Under the pieces are notes generated by a model. It did no database searches, had not been told where the DNA came from, and worked only from the letters and a program-made list of their open reading frames with translations. The position numbers were made by a program, and so were the translations under genes. Shown here one piece after another: positions 54,954 through 63,816 of a DNA stretch of 64,000 nt (positions are counted from its first letter, which is position 1; each line of letters opens with the position of its first letter). Source of the DNA: Oligoflexus sp. (lineage in GTDB: Bacteria > Bdellovibrionota_B > Oligoflexia > Oligoflexales > Oligoflexaceae); the NCBI GenBank assembly GCA_014377445.1, contig JACMPP010000016.1:57065-121064 (forward strand), given 5' to 3'.

Positions 54954-56027
54954 TTGATCTACAATCTACTGCATTTGATCGCCGAGAACATGAGCGGCCT
55001 CAACGTTATTCGCTACATCACCTTTCGGGCGATGGCCGCGATGCTGACAGCTTTGGCTATCGGCATATTCTCTGCGCCCTGGTTCATTACCAAGCTCAAG
55101 AGCCTGCGCGTGGGCCAGCAAGTTCGAAATGACGGCCCCCAGTCGCACTTTTCCAAATCCGGTACCCCAACTATGGGCGGCGTGCTTATTCTTACAGCCG
55201 CCATCATCCCCGTCCTGCTCTGGATGGACTGGTACAATCCCCATCTTTGGCTCGTCCTCACGATCGTCCTGGGCTACGGGGCGATTGGTTTTTGGGATGA
55301 CTATCTCAAGGTCACCAAGAAGAACACGAAAGGTTTTTCCGGCAAAGCACGCCTGGCATTGGAATTTCTGATTGCCACAGCCGTTTGCAGCGTTCATTAC
55401 CTGATCTACCAAAATTCAGAGATCCACGTTCCCTTCTTTAAAGAGCTGATCTTCGATGTCGGCTGGCTCTATGTTCCTTTCGCTGTCTTCGTTATTGTTG
55501 GCGCAAGCAACGCGGTGAATCTCACTGATGGTCTGGACGGCTTGGCGATCGGCCCCATCATGACAACAGCCGGGACCTTCCTTATTCTTTCTTATGTCGG
55601 CGGCAACTCGAAATTTGCGGAATATCTTCAGCTTCACTACCTCCGCGACACGGGTGAACTGGCGATCTTTTGCGCGGCTCTGGTCGGCGCAGGTATGGCC
55701 TTTCTCTGGTACAACACCTTTCCGGCCCAGGTCTTCATGGGTGATGTCGGATCCCTGCCTTTGGGTGGTGCTCTGGGCGCGATCGCGGTCTTTACCAAGA
55801 ATGAATTTCTCCTGGTTATCGTCGGCGCAGTTTTCGTCGTGGAAGCTCTCTCCGTAATTTTACAGGTGGGGTCCTTTAAACTTCGTGGCAAGCGAATTTT
55901 CCGCATGGCGCCGATCCACCATCACTTTGAACTCAAAGGATGGCCTGAGCCCCGTGTTGTGATTCGTTTCTGGATCATTTCAGCTATCCTCGCTATTATC
56001 GGCCTCATGAGTCTCAAACTCCGCTGA
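54954..56027 (+). CDS. mraY: Phospho-N-acetylmuramoyl-pentapeptide-transferase
   Basis: A 357-residue polytopic enzyme that moves phospho-MurNAc-pentapeptide from UDP to undecaprenyl phosphate, making lipid I. It has about ten helices. The catalytic motifs are [11 protein letters not shown] (near 63), the FWDDYLKV Asp pair (near 115), [13 protein letters not shown] (near 182-195) and [12 protein letters not shown] (near 318). It begins with TTG at 54954, supported by AAGGCAGGA upstream. The murF stop is 12 bp before. Confidence 0.97.
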   Translation: MIYNLLHLIAENMSGLNVIRYITFRAMAAMLTALAIGIFSAPWFITKLKSLRVGQQVRNDGPQSHFSKSGTPTMGGVLILTAAIIPVLLWMDWYNPHLWLVLTIVLGYGAIGFWDDYLKVTKKNTKGFSGKARLALEFLIATAVCSVHYLIYQNSEIHVPFFKELIFDVGWLYVPFAVFVIVGASNAVNLTDGLDGLAIGPIMTTAGTFLILSYVGGNSKFAEYLQLHYLRDTGELAIFCAALVGAGMAFLWYNTFPAQVFMGDVGSLPLGGALGAIAVFTKNEFLLVIVGAVFVVEALSVILQVGSFKLRGKRIFRMAPIHHHFELKGWPEPRVVIRFWIISAILAIIGLMSLKLR

Positions 56028-56048
56028 TAATAAGAAGGACTTCTCGAT

Positions 56049-57398
56049 ATGGACCGTTATCTCATTGTTGGAGCAGGACGCTCGGCTCTTGGAGCCACTC
56101 GATTGCTCCTTCGCGATGGTCATTCGGTCACTATCTCCGACATTGAAGAAAAATTCCCGGGTTCCTTAGCTGACATCAGAAGCTCTGGGGCCCTTGTTGT
56201 CATTGGCCCCCAAGGCATCGATCTACTCGATGGCATCGATCGCATCGTCGTCAGTCCAGGCCTCTCACCCAGGATCCCCCTGCTTCTTGAAGCCCGGGCA
56301 CGCAAAATTCCTATTCTCAGCGAGATCGATGTTGCGCTGGAACGCTTCGACGGTACCGTTGTCGGTGTCACCGGAACCAACGGAAAATCGACCAGCACGC
56401 TGCTACTTGCACACTTTCTGAAGGCTTCGGGAGTGGACGCCGAAGCTTCGGGGAATATCGGTATTGCGCCCAGTCTTATCCTGGCCTCTGGAAAAGTCCC
56501 AGAAGCTTTCGTTCTTGAACTCTCGTCCTATCAACTCGATTACTCGGCACGCATCAATAATCGTGTCTCGCTCTTTATGTCTTTTGCGCCTGACCACATG
56601 GAACGTCACGGCACACTTGAGGCTTATTTTCTCGCGAAGTGGAAGCTGATTGAGGCCTGTGATGGACTCGTCGTGCTGCCCCGAAAAATCCTCGAGTTCG
56701 CCCAGAAATTTGTAGCGCCTCCGCCTCGCGCAAAGATCGCTCAAATTTTAATCGACGATGAACAACTCTTTCCTTTCGGTCAATCGATTGCCGTTCATAT
56801 CGACAGCAAACTGCAGACAGTTCGCTCGGAATTGCTGGCTTCGCCCTCAAAATTCCCTATGCCTCTGGAGATTCACAATCAGCTAAATGTTGCAGCCGCG
56901 CTCGTCGCGTCTCATTTTCTCGCGCCGAATGTTGACCCTTTGCCAAGTCTTCTCAATTTCACCTGGCTCCCTTATCGCTTTCAAAACATAGGGACCATCA
57001 AGGGTCAGCCCGTCTATAACGACAGTAAATCGACGAACGTCGAATCGACAGAAATCGCCTTGCAAAGCCTGACAAAACCCTGTGTTTTGCTACTCGGGGG
57101 CGCATCCAAGGGAGAAAGCTATGCCCCCCTGCTCTCCCAAAGTCAGAAGATCTTGAAACTGATAAGCTTTGGTGCCTCGGCACCTCAGATCAACAGAGAC
57201 CTCGCGGATCTCTCGCCCACCACCTATCCCAGTCTTAAGGCCGCTCTCGGAGCTTTGCCCGCCCTGCTTCAATCGATCGAAGCTCCACTGGTTTTCTCGC
57301 CTGCCAATGCCAGCTTTGATGAATTCAATAATTTCGAAGAACGTGGCCAGTTCTTTAATACAACTTTGGCACCTCTTCTCGATCCCAAAAATTCCTAA
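56049..57398 (+). CDS. murD: UDP-N-acetylmuramoylalanine-D-glutamate ligase
   Basis: A 449-residue Mur ligase adding D-Glu to UDP-MurNAc-L-Ala. The N-terminal Rossmann part has VGAGRSALGATRLL, the ATP loop is GVTGTNGKSTSTLL (near residue 105), the central motif has ELSSYQLDY (near 158) and the C-terminal part has YNDSKSTNVESTEIAL (near 322), the MurD-type signature. Length is as usual. The ATG at 56049 follows AAGGA. Confidence 0.95.
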   Translation: MDRYLIVGAGRSALGATRLLLRDGHSVTISDIEEKFPGSLADIRSSGALVVIGPQGIDLLDGIDRIVVSPGLSPRIPLLLEARARKIPILSEIDVALERFDGTVVGVTGTNGKSTSTLLLAHFLKASGVDAEASGNIGIAPSLILASGKVPEAFVLELSSYQLDYSARINNRVSLFMSFAPDHMERHGTLEAYFLAKWKLIEACDGLVVLPRKILEFAQKFVAPPPRAKIAQILIDDEQLFPFGQSIAVHIDSKLQTVRSELLASPSKFPMPLEIHNQLNVAAALVASHFLAPNVDPLPSLLNFTWLPYRFQNIGTIKGQPVYNDSKSTNVESTEIALQSLTKPCVLLLGGASKGESYAPLLSQSQKILKLISFGASAPQINRDLADLSPTTYPSLKAALGALPALLQSIEAPLVFSPANASFDEFNNFEERGQFFNTTLAPLLDPKNS

Positions 57399-57458
57399 TC
57401 TCGTGTAACCTGTTGAGAGTCATTCAAAGCTCAAAAGAATTGAAACGAGGAGTCGCGC

Positions 57459-58589
57459 GTGGGACCAATCGCACGGGGACGCTTTTATCGGAATGCCCTT
57501 ATTTTTACTGTGCTGATGCTGGTGGGTCTTGGCCTTCTCGTGATCTACACTTCATCGAGCATTCCCGCCGAAATCAAATTCAAGGATTCGCTCTTCTTTG
57601 TTCGCAAGCAGGCGTTGTTTGGAGCGATCGGTTTTCTCGCGATCCTCGCGATGCAGTGGATTCCTTTTTCCTGGATCGAAAAGATTACTCTCCCCTTCAT
57701 CGTGGGCACGATCTTTCTTCTGGCCCTGACCCTCGTTCCCGGCCTTCAACACGAAGCTAAGGGTGCGTCCCGCTGGATTAAACTCGGCTTCTTTACCTTT
57801 CAACCCTCCGAGATCGGCAAGCTTGCCTGGATCCTTTTTCTCGCCAAGAGTATGAGTCGCCCTCAATCACGGATCGATAAAGATCCTAAGGCGATACTGC
57901 CGAATATCCTGGTGCTCGCCGTGATCGGCGTTCTCCTCATGAAACAACCCGACTTTGGCTCCACTGTCGTCTACACCTCGATCGCTTTGGTCATGCTCTT
58001 CGTCGCAGGCCTTCCCATTCGATACATTCTCATAGCTGGAACGATAGGCGTGGCGGGAGCCGCAGTCCTCGTAGCCACTTCCGCCTATCGACGCGCCCGT
58101 ATCCTTGGCTTCCTGAATCCTTGGGAGAATGTGCAGACCAGCGGATTTCAAATCGTTCAAAGCTATCTGGGCTTCCATAATGGCGGCGTTTTAGGGGCTG
58201 GCTTTGGCGAGTCACGACAGAAGCTCTTTTTTCTCCCCGAAGCCCACACGGACTTTATACTTTCCGTAATTGGCGAAGAAGCCGGCCTTATTGGTGTGTT
58301 TTTCGTTATTGCTTGTTTCGCATATATGACCTGGTTAGGCATGAAGATCACTAGCTTACAAACTGATCCCTACAAAAAGTTTTTAGCTCTCGGACTAAGC
58401 GCTTTAATTTCCATACAGGCTATCGTAAATATGGGAGTCGCAATGGGACTTTTCCCAACAAAAGGCATGTCTTTACCGTTTGTGAGCTTTGGTTCTAGTT
58501 CACTCGTTAGCTATTTGCTGATGATCGGTTTACTGGCGAGGCTTGCGATTAGTCCGGATACAACACATGGCAGAACAAGTCCTTCGTAA
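57459..58589 (+). CDS. ftsW: Septal lipid-II polymerase FtsW (SEDS family)
   Basis: A 376-residue SEDS protein with ten predicted helices that polymerises glycan strands at the septum together with FtsI. Signatures are GASRWIKLGFFTFQPSEIGK (near 100-118), KQPDFGSTVV (near 163, with the catalytic Asp), the AHTDFILSVIGEE loop (near 262) and GMSLPFVSFGSSSL (near 335). GTG start at 57459 with GAGGAG upstream. murG, which usually follows, is absent: murC overlaps the end by 23 bp. Confidence 0.96.
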   Translation: MGPIARGRFYRNALIFTVLMLVGLGLLVIYTSSSIPAEIKFKDSLFFVRKQALFGAIGFLAILAMQWIPFSWIEKITLPFIVGTIFLLALTLVPGLQHEAKGASRWIKLGFFTFQPSEIGKLAWILFLAKSMSRPQSRIDKDPKAILPNILVLAVIGVLLMKQPDFGSTVVYTSIALVMLFVAGLPIRYILIAGTIGVAGAAVLVATSAYRRARILGFLNPWENVQTSGFQIVQSYLGFHNGGVLGAGFGESRQKLFFLPEAHTDFILSVIGEEAGLIGVFFVIACFAYMTWLGMKITSLQTDPYKKFLALGLSALISIQAIVNMGVAMGLFPTKGMSLPFVSFGSSSLVSYLLMIGLLARLAISPDTTHGRTSPS

Positions 58590-59991
58590 GATGCATCTAA
58601 TTGGAATCGGTGGGACCGGCATGCGGCCCCTCGCAGAGATCGCCCACAAACAGTCTTACGAAGTCACTGGCTCCGACCAAAGTCGCTCCATGAATGTGGA
58701 AAGGCTTTTGGCCGAAGGTATCAAAGTTACGATCGGCCACAGTCCGTCTAACCTTCCCCCCAAACCCTGTACCATCATCATCTCGAGCGCCGTTAAAGGG
58801 GACAACCCCGAACTCAAAGCCGCTCAGGATCAAGGCTATCCCATCCTCCATCGTTCCGATCTCCTGAAGCTTTTGATGGAAGGCAAGAAGGCGATTTGTG
58901 TCAGCGGAACTCATGGCAAAACCTCCACCACCGCGATGCTTGCGTACATGCTACATGCCTTGGGCGTCGATCCAAGCGCGGCCATCGGCGGTGAACTCGT
59001 CGGTCTCGAACAAGCGTCTTTCGTAGGGTCTGGTGAGTATTTCGTGGCCGAATGTGATGAGTCCGATGGCAGCTTCCTGAAGTATGATCCCTATCTCAGC
59101 ATCATCACGAATATAGACTTGGATCACCTAGATTATTATGGCGATATCGAAGGCTTAAAGACCGCGTTCTTAGCTTTCCTTCATAAGACCGACAAAGATG
59201 GAACGGCGATCGTAGGCTGGGACAACGCCATTGTTCGCGAGCTCATGACTTCCTTTTCCGGTGACAAGCTCGCCTTTGGAACCCGGATTGGGAGCGAGGT
59301 ACGGGGCACCCGCTTCAAAAGTCTCGGCCGCACTGTATCGTACGAAGCCGTTGTCAACAAAACGCTTATCAAGGGCGAAGCGGCACTCGTTGGTAAACAC
59401 AACTTTCAGAACATCCTCTGCTGTCTCTCCGTCGCCCATGCCCTTGCCCTCGATCTCACCCAGGCTGCCCGGGCGCTCAGTCACTACCCGGGAGTCGCGC
59501 GCCGCTTCTCTTTGATGGCCGAACACAAGGGCGTGAAAATCTACGATGATTATGCTCATAATCCCGGTAAAATCCGTTCGTGTATTGAAGGTGCCCGGAG
59601 CGCTTTCCCGACCGAAAGAATCCTCGTTATCTTCCAACCTCACAGATACTCGCGTCTTGAAACTATGTATAATGAATTCATGCAATCATTTGGAGCGGCT
59701 GACGAAGTATTTGTCCTACCTGTTTATGCAGCAGGAGAGACGAGTACGAAAGACTTCTCACCGACTCGGGTGGCCCAAGATATTTCTGAGGCGAGCCAGG
59801 TCAAAGCATCGATGTATGCAACTGAAGTCCTCAAAACTCGTCTAAGCCCCTATTCTCATTATCTTCAGCAGCTTCCAACGGTTCTCATTACGATCGGCGC
59901 CGGTGATGTGTGGCGCCTCAGTCAAGAGTGGAAGGAATTCTTGCATGGGCCAGAAACGGAAAAAAAGCCTCCTCTCAAGCCAAAAGCCTAA
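58567..59991 (+). CDS. murC: UDP-N-acetylmuramate-L-alanine ligase
   Basis: A 474-residue first Mur ligase, adding L-Ala to UDP-MurNAc. The N-terminus MHLIGIGGTGMRPLAEI is the family hallmark, followed by ISSAVKGDNPEL, the ATP loop CVSGTHGKTSTTAM (near residue 118), ECDESDGSFLKY (near 162) and the C-terminal YDDYAHNPGKI (near 327). The ATG at 58567 gives a MAEQVLRK extension before the conserved start; ATG 58591 is the alternative. It overlaps ftsW by 23 bp and ftsQ by 47 bp. murB and ddl, which commonly follow, are missing. Confidence 0.96.
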   Translation: MAEQVLRKMHLIGIGGTGMRPLAEIAHKQSYEVTGSDQSRSMNVERLLAEGIKVTIGHSPSNLPPKPCTIIISSAVKGDNPELKAAQDQGYPILHRSDLLKLLMEGKKAICVSGTHGKTSTTAMLAYMLHALGVDPSAAIGGELVGLEQASFVGSGEYFVAECDESDGSFLKYDPYLSIITNIDLDHLDYYGDIEGLKTAFLAFLHKTDKDGTAIVGWDNAIVRELMTSFSGDKLAFGTRIGSEVRGTRFKSLGRTVSYEAVVNKTLIKGEAALVGKHNFQNILCCLSVAHALALDLTQAARALSHYPGVARRFSLMAEHKGVKIYDDYAHNPGKIRSCIEGARSAFPTERILVIFQPHRYSRLETMYNEFMQSFGAADEVFVLPVYAAGETSTKDFSPTRVAQDISEASQVKASMYATEVLKTRLSPYSHYLQQLPTVLITIGAGDVWRLSQEWKEFLHGPETEKKPPLKPKA

Positions 59992-60766
59992 AAAGCGCTG
60001 GTCCTTCTCCTTCCTGTCCTCTAAAAAATTTATAGTCATCGGTCTGGGATCCCTGGGCCTCGGATTTTTCCTCTACAAAACCTACAGCTATCTGAGCGAG
60101 ACCCCACTCTTTGCTTTTGATGAACGCCCTCAGCTCCAGGCGATTCGTGGCCTCAGTGAGCCCGAACAGGCCGCTATTCTTCAGCGCTACCGGGCCCTCG
60201 GGAAGATCCGTCCTAAGGAACTTGCCGGCTTTTCCAAAGACCTCTATCGAACGATGGGTCTCAGGTCAATCCAGTTGATCCAGACCGCCCCGGATCGTAT
60301 CGCAATCGCGACAGAAACTTTCACTCCAAAACTTGTCGCCGACCTCGATAAAATGCGATTTGTGACCGATGATGGCATCGTCTTCGGCGGCATGACCACA
60401 GCTAAAGCCGGCAACCTGCCTGTCCTTCACGGCCTCTACAAGAGCTCGCCTTTCACCAAGAGCGAGAATGATACATTTGTACTAAGTGCGGCCAATCAGA
60501 GGATTGTTGATGAGGCGCTACTCGCAATTCAAGAAGCATCGCGCTACAATATCCAATATAGATCCCTTACATTTGACGAGTTCCGCGGCTTAAGTGCAGA
60601 AATGCTCGAGCCTAATTATCGTATCATTCTCGGCTTTCATCCCTTCGACGCGAAGTACCTGAAGCTAGAGAAAATCATCGAGAGTTTAAAGGATCGCGGT
60701 CTGAGTTCAGCGACCATAGAGCTGGATTATAAAGGTAAGGCCTTTGTCAAAGAAACCGTACTCTAA
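59945..60766 (+). CDS. ftsQ: FtsQ-like cell division protein
   Basis: A 273-residue bitopic protein: a basic cytoplasmic N-terminus (KRKKSLLSSQKPKKRW), one helix (about 30-48) and a periplasmic part of about 225 residues that could hold a POTRA-like domain followed by a beta domain. Sequence similarity to FtsQ is faint; the call rests on topology and on its place between murC and ftsA, where FtsQ lies in nearly all clusters. The ATG at 59945 follows AAGGAA. It overlaps murC by 47 nt. FtsQ would join FtsL to activate FtsWI. Confidence 0.78.
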   Translation: MGQKRKKSLLSSQKPKKRWSFSFLSSKKFIVIGLGSLGLGFFLYKTYSYLSETPLFAFDERPQLQAIRGLSEPEQAAILQRYRALGKIRPKELAGFSKDLYRTMGLRSIQLIQTAPDRIAIATETFTPKLVADLDKMRFVTDDGIVFGGMTTAKAGNLPVLHGLYKSSPFTKSENDTFVLSAANQRIVDEALLAIQEASRYNIQYRSLTFDEFRGLSAEMLEPNYRIILGFHPFDAKYLKLEKIIESLKDRGLSSATIELDYKGKAFVKETVL

Positions 60767-60782
60767 GATTTAAGGACGAGTC

Positions 60783-61961
60783 GTGCATCCAAAAAACCTT
60801 TTTGCCCTCGATTTAGGGACAACAAAGTTTTGCTTAGCAGCCCTCATGTGGCACGGTGAAAAACCCCGCCTTGAGCTTGTCGATATTCCTGCTGACGGTA
60901 TGCACCGCGGTATGGTCGCTGATATTTCACGCGCGGAACGCTGCCTGGGCGAACTCATCGAAAAAGCTGAAAAACAGCTCAACACCACGATCGACAAAGT
61001 CGTCGTGGGCGTTGCTGGGTCACATCTTCGCGGGTACATGGCCTCTCACTCGGCCCCCCTCAATCGTCAGAACTGCCAGCACCGACATATTCAGCGCATG
61101 ATCGAGGAAGTCGAAGCCAAAGAGGAAAATCCCTTTCGCGAAATTCTTCACTGTGTGCCCGTGGGCTACAAGATCGACCATCGTGAGGAAATCGATAATC
61201 CCCTGGGATTTACCGGTTCTCAGCTTACCGGTCGCTTCTTCGTGATCGATTCGGACAAAGATTATCTCAAGGATCTCATCCGCATCTGTAACAGCAATGG
61301 ACTGGAAGTCACCCGTCTCTATTCCGAGCCATTCGCCTCGGCCAGCGTGTCGGTTGACGATGAAGCAAAACAACTCGGTATTGCTGTTGCGGATATCGGC
61401 GGTGGAACGACCGACGGTATTATCTTTCAGAGCGGCAAACCCGTGAACGCCTTCACTATCAACATCGCTGGGTCGATGATGACGAAGGATCTCGCCGTCG
61501 GCCTGAATTTGAGCTTTGCCGAAGCTGAGAAAGTGAAGCATCACTTTGGTTTGGCTTATCTCAAACACCAGGCCGATCCCTCGGTGCCTCTCGATCCAAT
61601 GACGAAACGCGTTTTTGTGATCCTAGGCTCTCGTATTCACGAGCTTGGTGCACATCTCGCCAACGAACTCAAAGACTACCGTGGTCTTCTCGGGGCCGGT
61701 ATCCTTCTAACAGGCGGCGGCTCTCAGGTTCAGGAAATCGACAGCTTCATGGCCGATCGTTTCAAAGTAAAAGTCAGCACACGCGTCCCGCAACTGACGG
61801 CTGTGACTCACAGCCCGGAACAGGTAAATTCCCGACACGCCACCGCTCTAGGTCTACTTAACCTCGAATTGGGACGCTTCTATAGCCAGCGCCAGCACGA
61901 GGGTTCCTGGTCACGACGTTATCTCGATCATTTTGTGAATTGGATTCGAGAACTTTCCTAA
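60783..61961 (+). CDS. ftsA: Cell division protein FtsA
   Basis: A 392-residue actin-like ATPase that anchors FtsZ to the membrane. Phosphate-binding LDLGTTKFCLA (near residue 8), ADIGGGTTDGII (near 205), the SHRA-like 1C domain region with GVAGSHLRGY (near 78) and LTGGGSQVQEI (near 308) are visible. The C-terminus carries a basic amphipathic helix (RRYLDHFVNWIRELS), expected to be the membrane-targeting sequence. GTG start at 60783 with AAGGA upstream. Confidence 0.95.
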   Translation: MHPKNLFALDLGTTKFCLAALMWHGEKPRLELVDIPADGMHRGMVADISRAERCLGELIEKAEKQLNTTIDKVVVGVAGSHLRGYMASHSAPLNRQNCQHRHIQRMIEEVEAKEENPFREILHCVPVGYKIDHREEIDNPLGFTGSQLTGRFFVIDSDKDYLKDLIRICNSNGLEVTRLYSEPFASASVSVDDEAKQLGIAVADIGGGTTDGIIFQSGKPVNAFTINIAGSMMTKDLAVGLNLSFAEAEKVKHHFGLAYLKHQADPSVPLDPMTKRVFVILGSRIHELGAHLANELKDYRGLLGAGILLTGGGSQVQEIDSFMADRFKVKVSTRVPQLTAVTHSPEQVNSRHATALGLLNLELGRFYSQRQHEGSWSRRYLDHFVNWIRELS

Positions 61962-61976
61962 AGCCGAGTCAAATAT

Positions 61977-62013
61977 TTGACAGCCAGCGCCCTTCATTCT
62001 TATACTAAGTATA
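61977..62013 (+). promoter_or_regulatory. Strong promoter for ftsZ with overlapping palindrome
   Basis: A perfect -35 TTGACA (61977-61982), an 18-bp spacer and TATACT (62001-62006) lie 144 bp before the ftsZ start, in the 188-bp ftsA-ftsZ gap. The palindrome TATACT-A-AGTATA (62001-62013) overlaps the -10 box and could be a repressor or DnaA-independent control site. Confidence 0.65.
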
Positions 62014-62149
62014 GTCCTATCGTCATTTTCAGCAACCCATCCTGCGGCCAACGCGCAAAACTCGTGAGCTTTTCGAAATTTCGTCAAGCTTATCGCGGCT
62101 TACTGCGCTTTGTTACGCCTCAAGTTTTCCGTTGCGAAGGAGCAGAACT

Positions 62150-63661
62150 ATGTCAGACTCAGAAAACCTCGTTCCTCCAGGTGCAAAAATCAAAGTCATC
62201 GGCATCGGCGGTGGCGGTGGCAATGCGGTCAACACAATGATTCGAACTGGTATTGAAGGTGTTGAATTCATCACCGCCAACACCGATGTTCAATCGCTTC
62301 GCTTCTCCCTAGCAGAACGTAAAATTCAAATTGGTAAAGAACTGACTCGCGGCCTAGGCGCTGGAGCGGATCCCGATATCGGCCGTGACGCCATGCTCGA
62401 AGATCGCCATGCAATTTCGGAAGCCATCCAGGGCTCCAACATGGTCTTCATCACGGCGGGTATGGGCGGTGGAACAGGAACAGGCGGAGCGGCGATTGCA
62501 GCTCAAATCGCCCGCGAGCAAGGTGCTCTTACCGTTGCTGTCGTTACTAAACCGTTCAGCTTCGAAGGCAAACGCCGCTTGAAGTATGCGGAAGAAGGTA
62601 TTCGCCGCCTCGAAGAGTGTGTTGATACTCTCATCACGATTCCAAACCAAAGACTGCTCGAAGTCGCGAGTCCTGAACTGAGCATGATCGATGCGTTCCG
62701 CATGGCGGATAACGTCCTCGTCAATGCCGTCAAGGGCATCTCCGACATCATCAACGTCCCGGGTAACCTCAACGTTGACTTTGCGGATGTGAAAACCGTC
62801 ATGTCCTGCATGGGCCAAGCCCTTATGGGGATTGGTGTGGGCGAAGGTCCAAACCGTGCGAAGGAAGCCGCTCAGCGCGCGATTTCCTCGCCTCTCCTAG
62901 AAGATGTGAGCATCGAAGGTGCGACGGGCATCCTCATCAACATCACCGCCAGCGAAACTCTCGGTATCCGGGAAGTTCACGAAGCCTGCTCGCTCATCCA
63001 GGAAGCGGCTCATGAAGATGCCAACATCATCTTCGGTACCGTGATCGATGAAAGCGTGGGCGACCAGATTCGCGTAACCGTTATCGCAACCGGCTTTCCA
63101 AGCCTTGATCGTGACGCGCGCCAGGCCAGTGCCCTTGGCTACAAAAACAAACGTCCTATCGTCACGGCGAAGCCTCCCTATCCACCCCAAACGATGCGCC
63201 CCCATGCAAATACCGAGCGAAGCTTTCGCACGGAAGTAGCATCGGCTCCTATGCCCTACCGTGAAGATCGCACCGGTTTTGAGGAAAACCTTGCGAAACT
63301 CACTATGAATGGAATTGGCCAACAGGCAGCGCCTCAGCCTCCTGCTTATCAAGCCACAGTTCAACATGCGCCGAGCCACCTGGCCCAGGATCTTTCTCCC
63401 AATCGTGAACGTATCGGCGCCACCACGACTCCAAGCCTTCATGATGACGAAGATCTTGCTGCCATCGCCCCTCAGCACGCAGCTAAAGTCGACCACCATT
63501 TCGCGGGCAACAACAGCGCCAGTGACGAGATGGACCGAAAGATCGACGAAGCTCTTAAGATAGCTGAACAACTCAGCAAATCACCCACTCAGGGTGAAGA
63601 CGATGACCTTGACATTCCTTCGTTCCTGCGCAAGTCGAACAAGGATCTGTCCCTTTCCTAA
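62150..63661 (+). CDS. ftsZ: Cell division protein FtsZ
   Basis: A 503-residue tubulin-like GTPase forming the division ring. The nucleotide motifs are [12 protein letters not shown] near residue 13, and GGGTGTGGA (near 108, the tubulin signature); NxDF and T7-loop region [11 protein letters not shown] (near 206) complete the active site. A long variable linker (about 320-485), rich in Pro, Gln and Ala, leads to the conserved C-terminal peptide [11 protein letters not shown] (near 487), which binds FtsA and ZipA-like partners. The ATG at 62150 follows AAGGAG. It has its own promoter and terminator. Confidence 0.98.
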   Translation: MSDSENLVPPGAKIKVIGIGGGGGNAVNTMIRTGIEGVEFITANTDVQSLRFSLAERKIQIGKELTRGLGAGADPDIGRDAMLEDRHAISEAIQGSNMVFITAGMGGGTGTGGAAIAAQIAREQGALTVAVVTKPFSFEGKRRLKYAEEGIRRLEECVDTLITIPNQRLLEVASPELSMIDAFRMADNVLVNAVKGISDIINVPGNLNVDFADVKTVMSCMGQALMGIGVGEGPNRAKEAAQRAISSPLLEDVSIEGATGILINITASETLGIREVHEACSLIQEAAHEDANIIFGTVIDESVGDQIRVTVIATGFPSLDRDARQASALGYKNKRPIVTAKPPYPPQTMRPHANTERSFRTEVASAPMPYREDRTGFEENLAKLTMNGIGQQAAPQPPAYQATVQHAPSHLAQDLSPNRERIGATTTPSLHDDEDLAAIAPQHAAKVDHHFAGNNSASDEMDRKIDEALKIAEQLSKSPTQGEDDDLDIPSFLRKSNKDLSLS

Positions 63662-63679
63662 AATGCGATAGATACAATG

Positions 63680-63711
63680 AGAGGCCGTCCGTTTGGGGTC
63701 GGCCTCTTTTT
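63680..63711 (+). terminator. Intrinsic terminator after ftsZ
   Basis: AGAGGCCG (63680-63687) pairs with CGGCCTCT (63700-63707) around a 12-nt loop, followed by five T. It closes the division cluster. Confidence 0.85.
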
Positions 63712-63742
63712 ATTTAAGGAATTTTTGGGTTAATTGAGCCGT

Positions 63743-63816
63743 GATCGCCGCAACCCTCTTCCTTTAGGGGGAGGTCAAGGCGATCGGCTAAGGTTTCCCG
63801 CGAGGGAAGACCGCCG
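63743..63816 (+). ncRNA. Candidate structured RNA with three stems
   Basis: Stem A: GATCGCC (63743-63749) with GGCGATC (63779-63785). Inside it, stem B: CCTCTTCC (63755-63762) with GGGGGAGG (63767-63774), including two G-U pairs that work only on the plus strand, capped by a TTTA loop. Next, stem C: GGTTTCCC (63792-63799) with GGGAAGACC (63804-63812), one bulged base and a GCGA (GNRA) tetraloop. CGGC/GCCG (63785-63788 and 63813-63816) may close stem C. I do not recognise a riboswitch or known RNA family. An antisense 44-codon frame (63714-63848) is a competing reading. Confidence 0.4.

Noticed and set aside
63743..63816. Known c-di-GMP, TPP, cobalamin or fluoride riboswitch
   Set aside because: None of the conserved core sequences of these classes is present.
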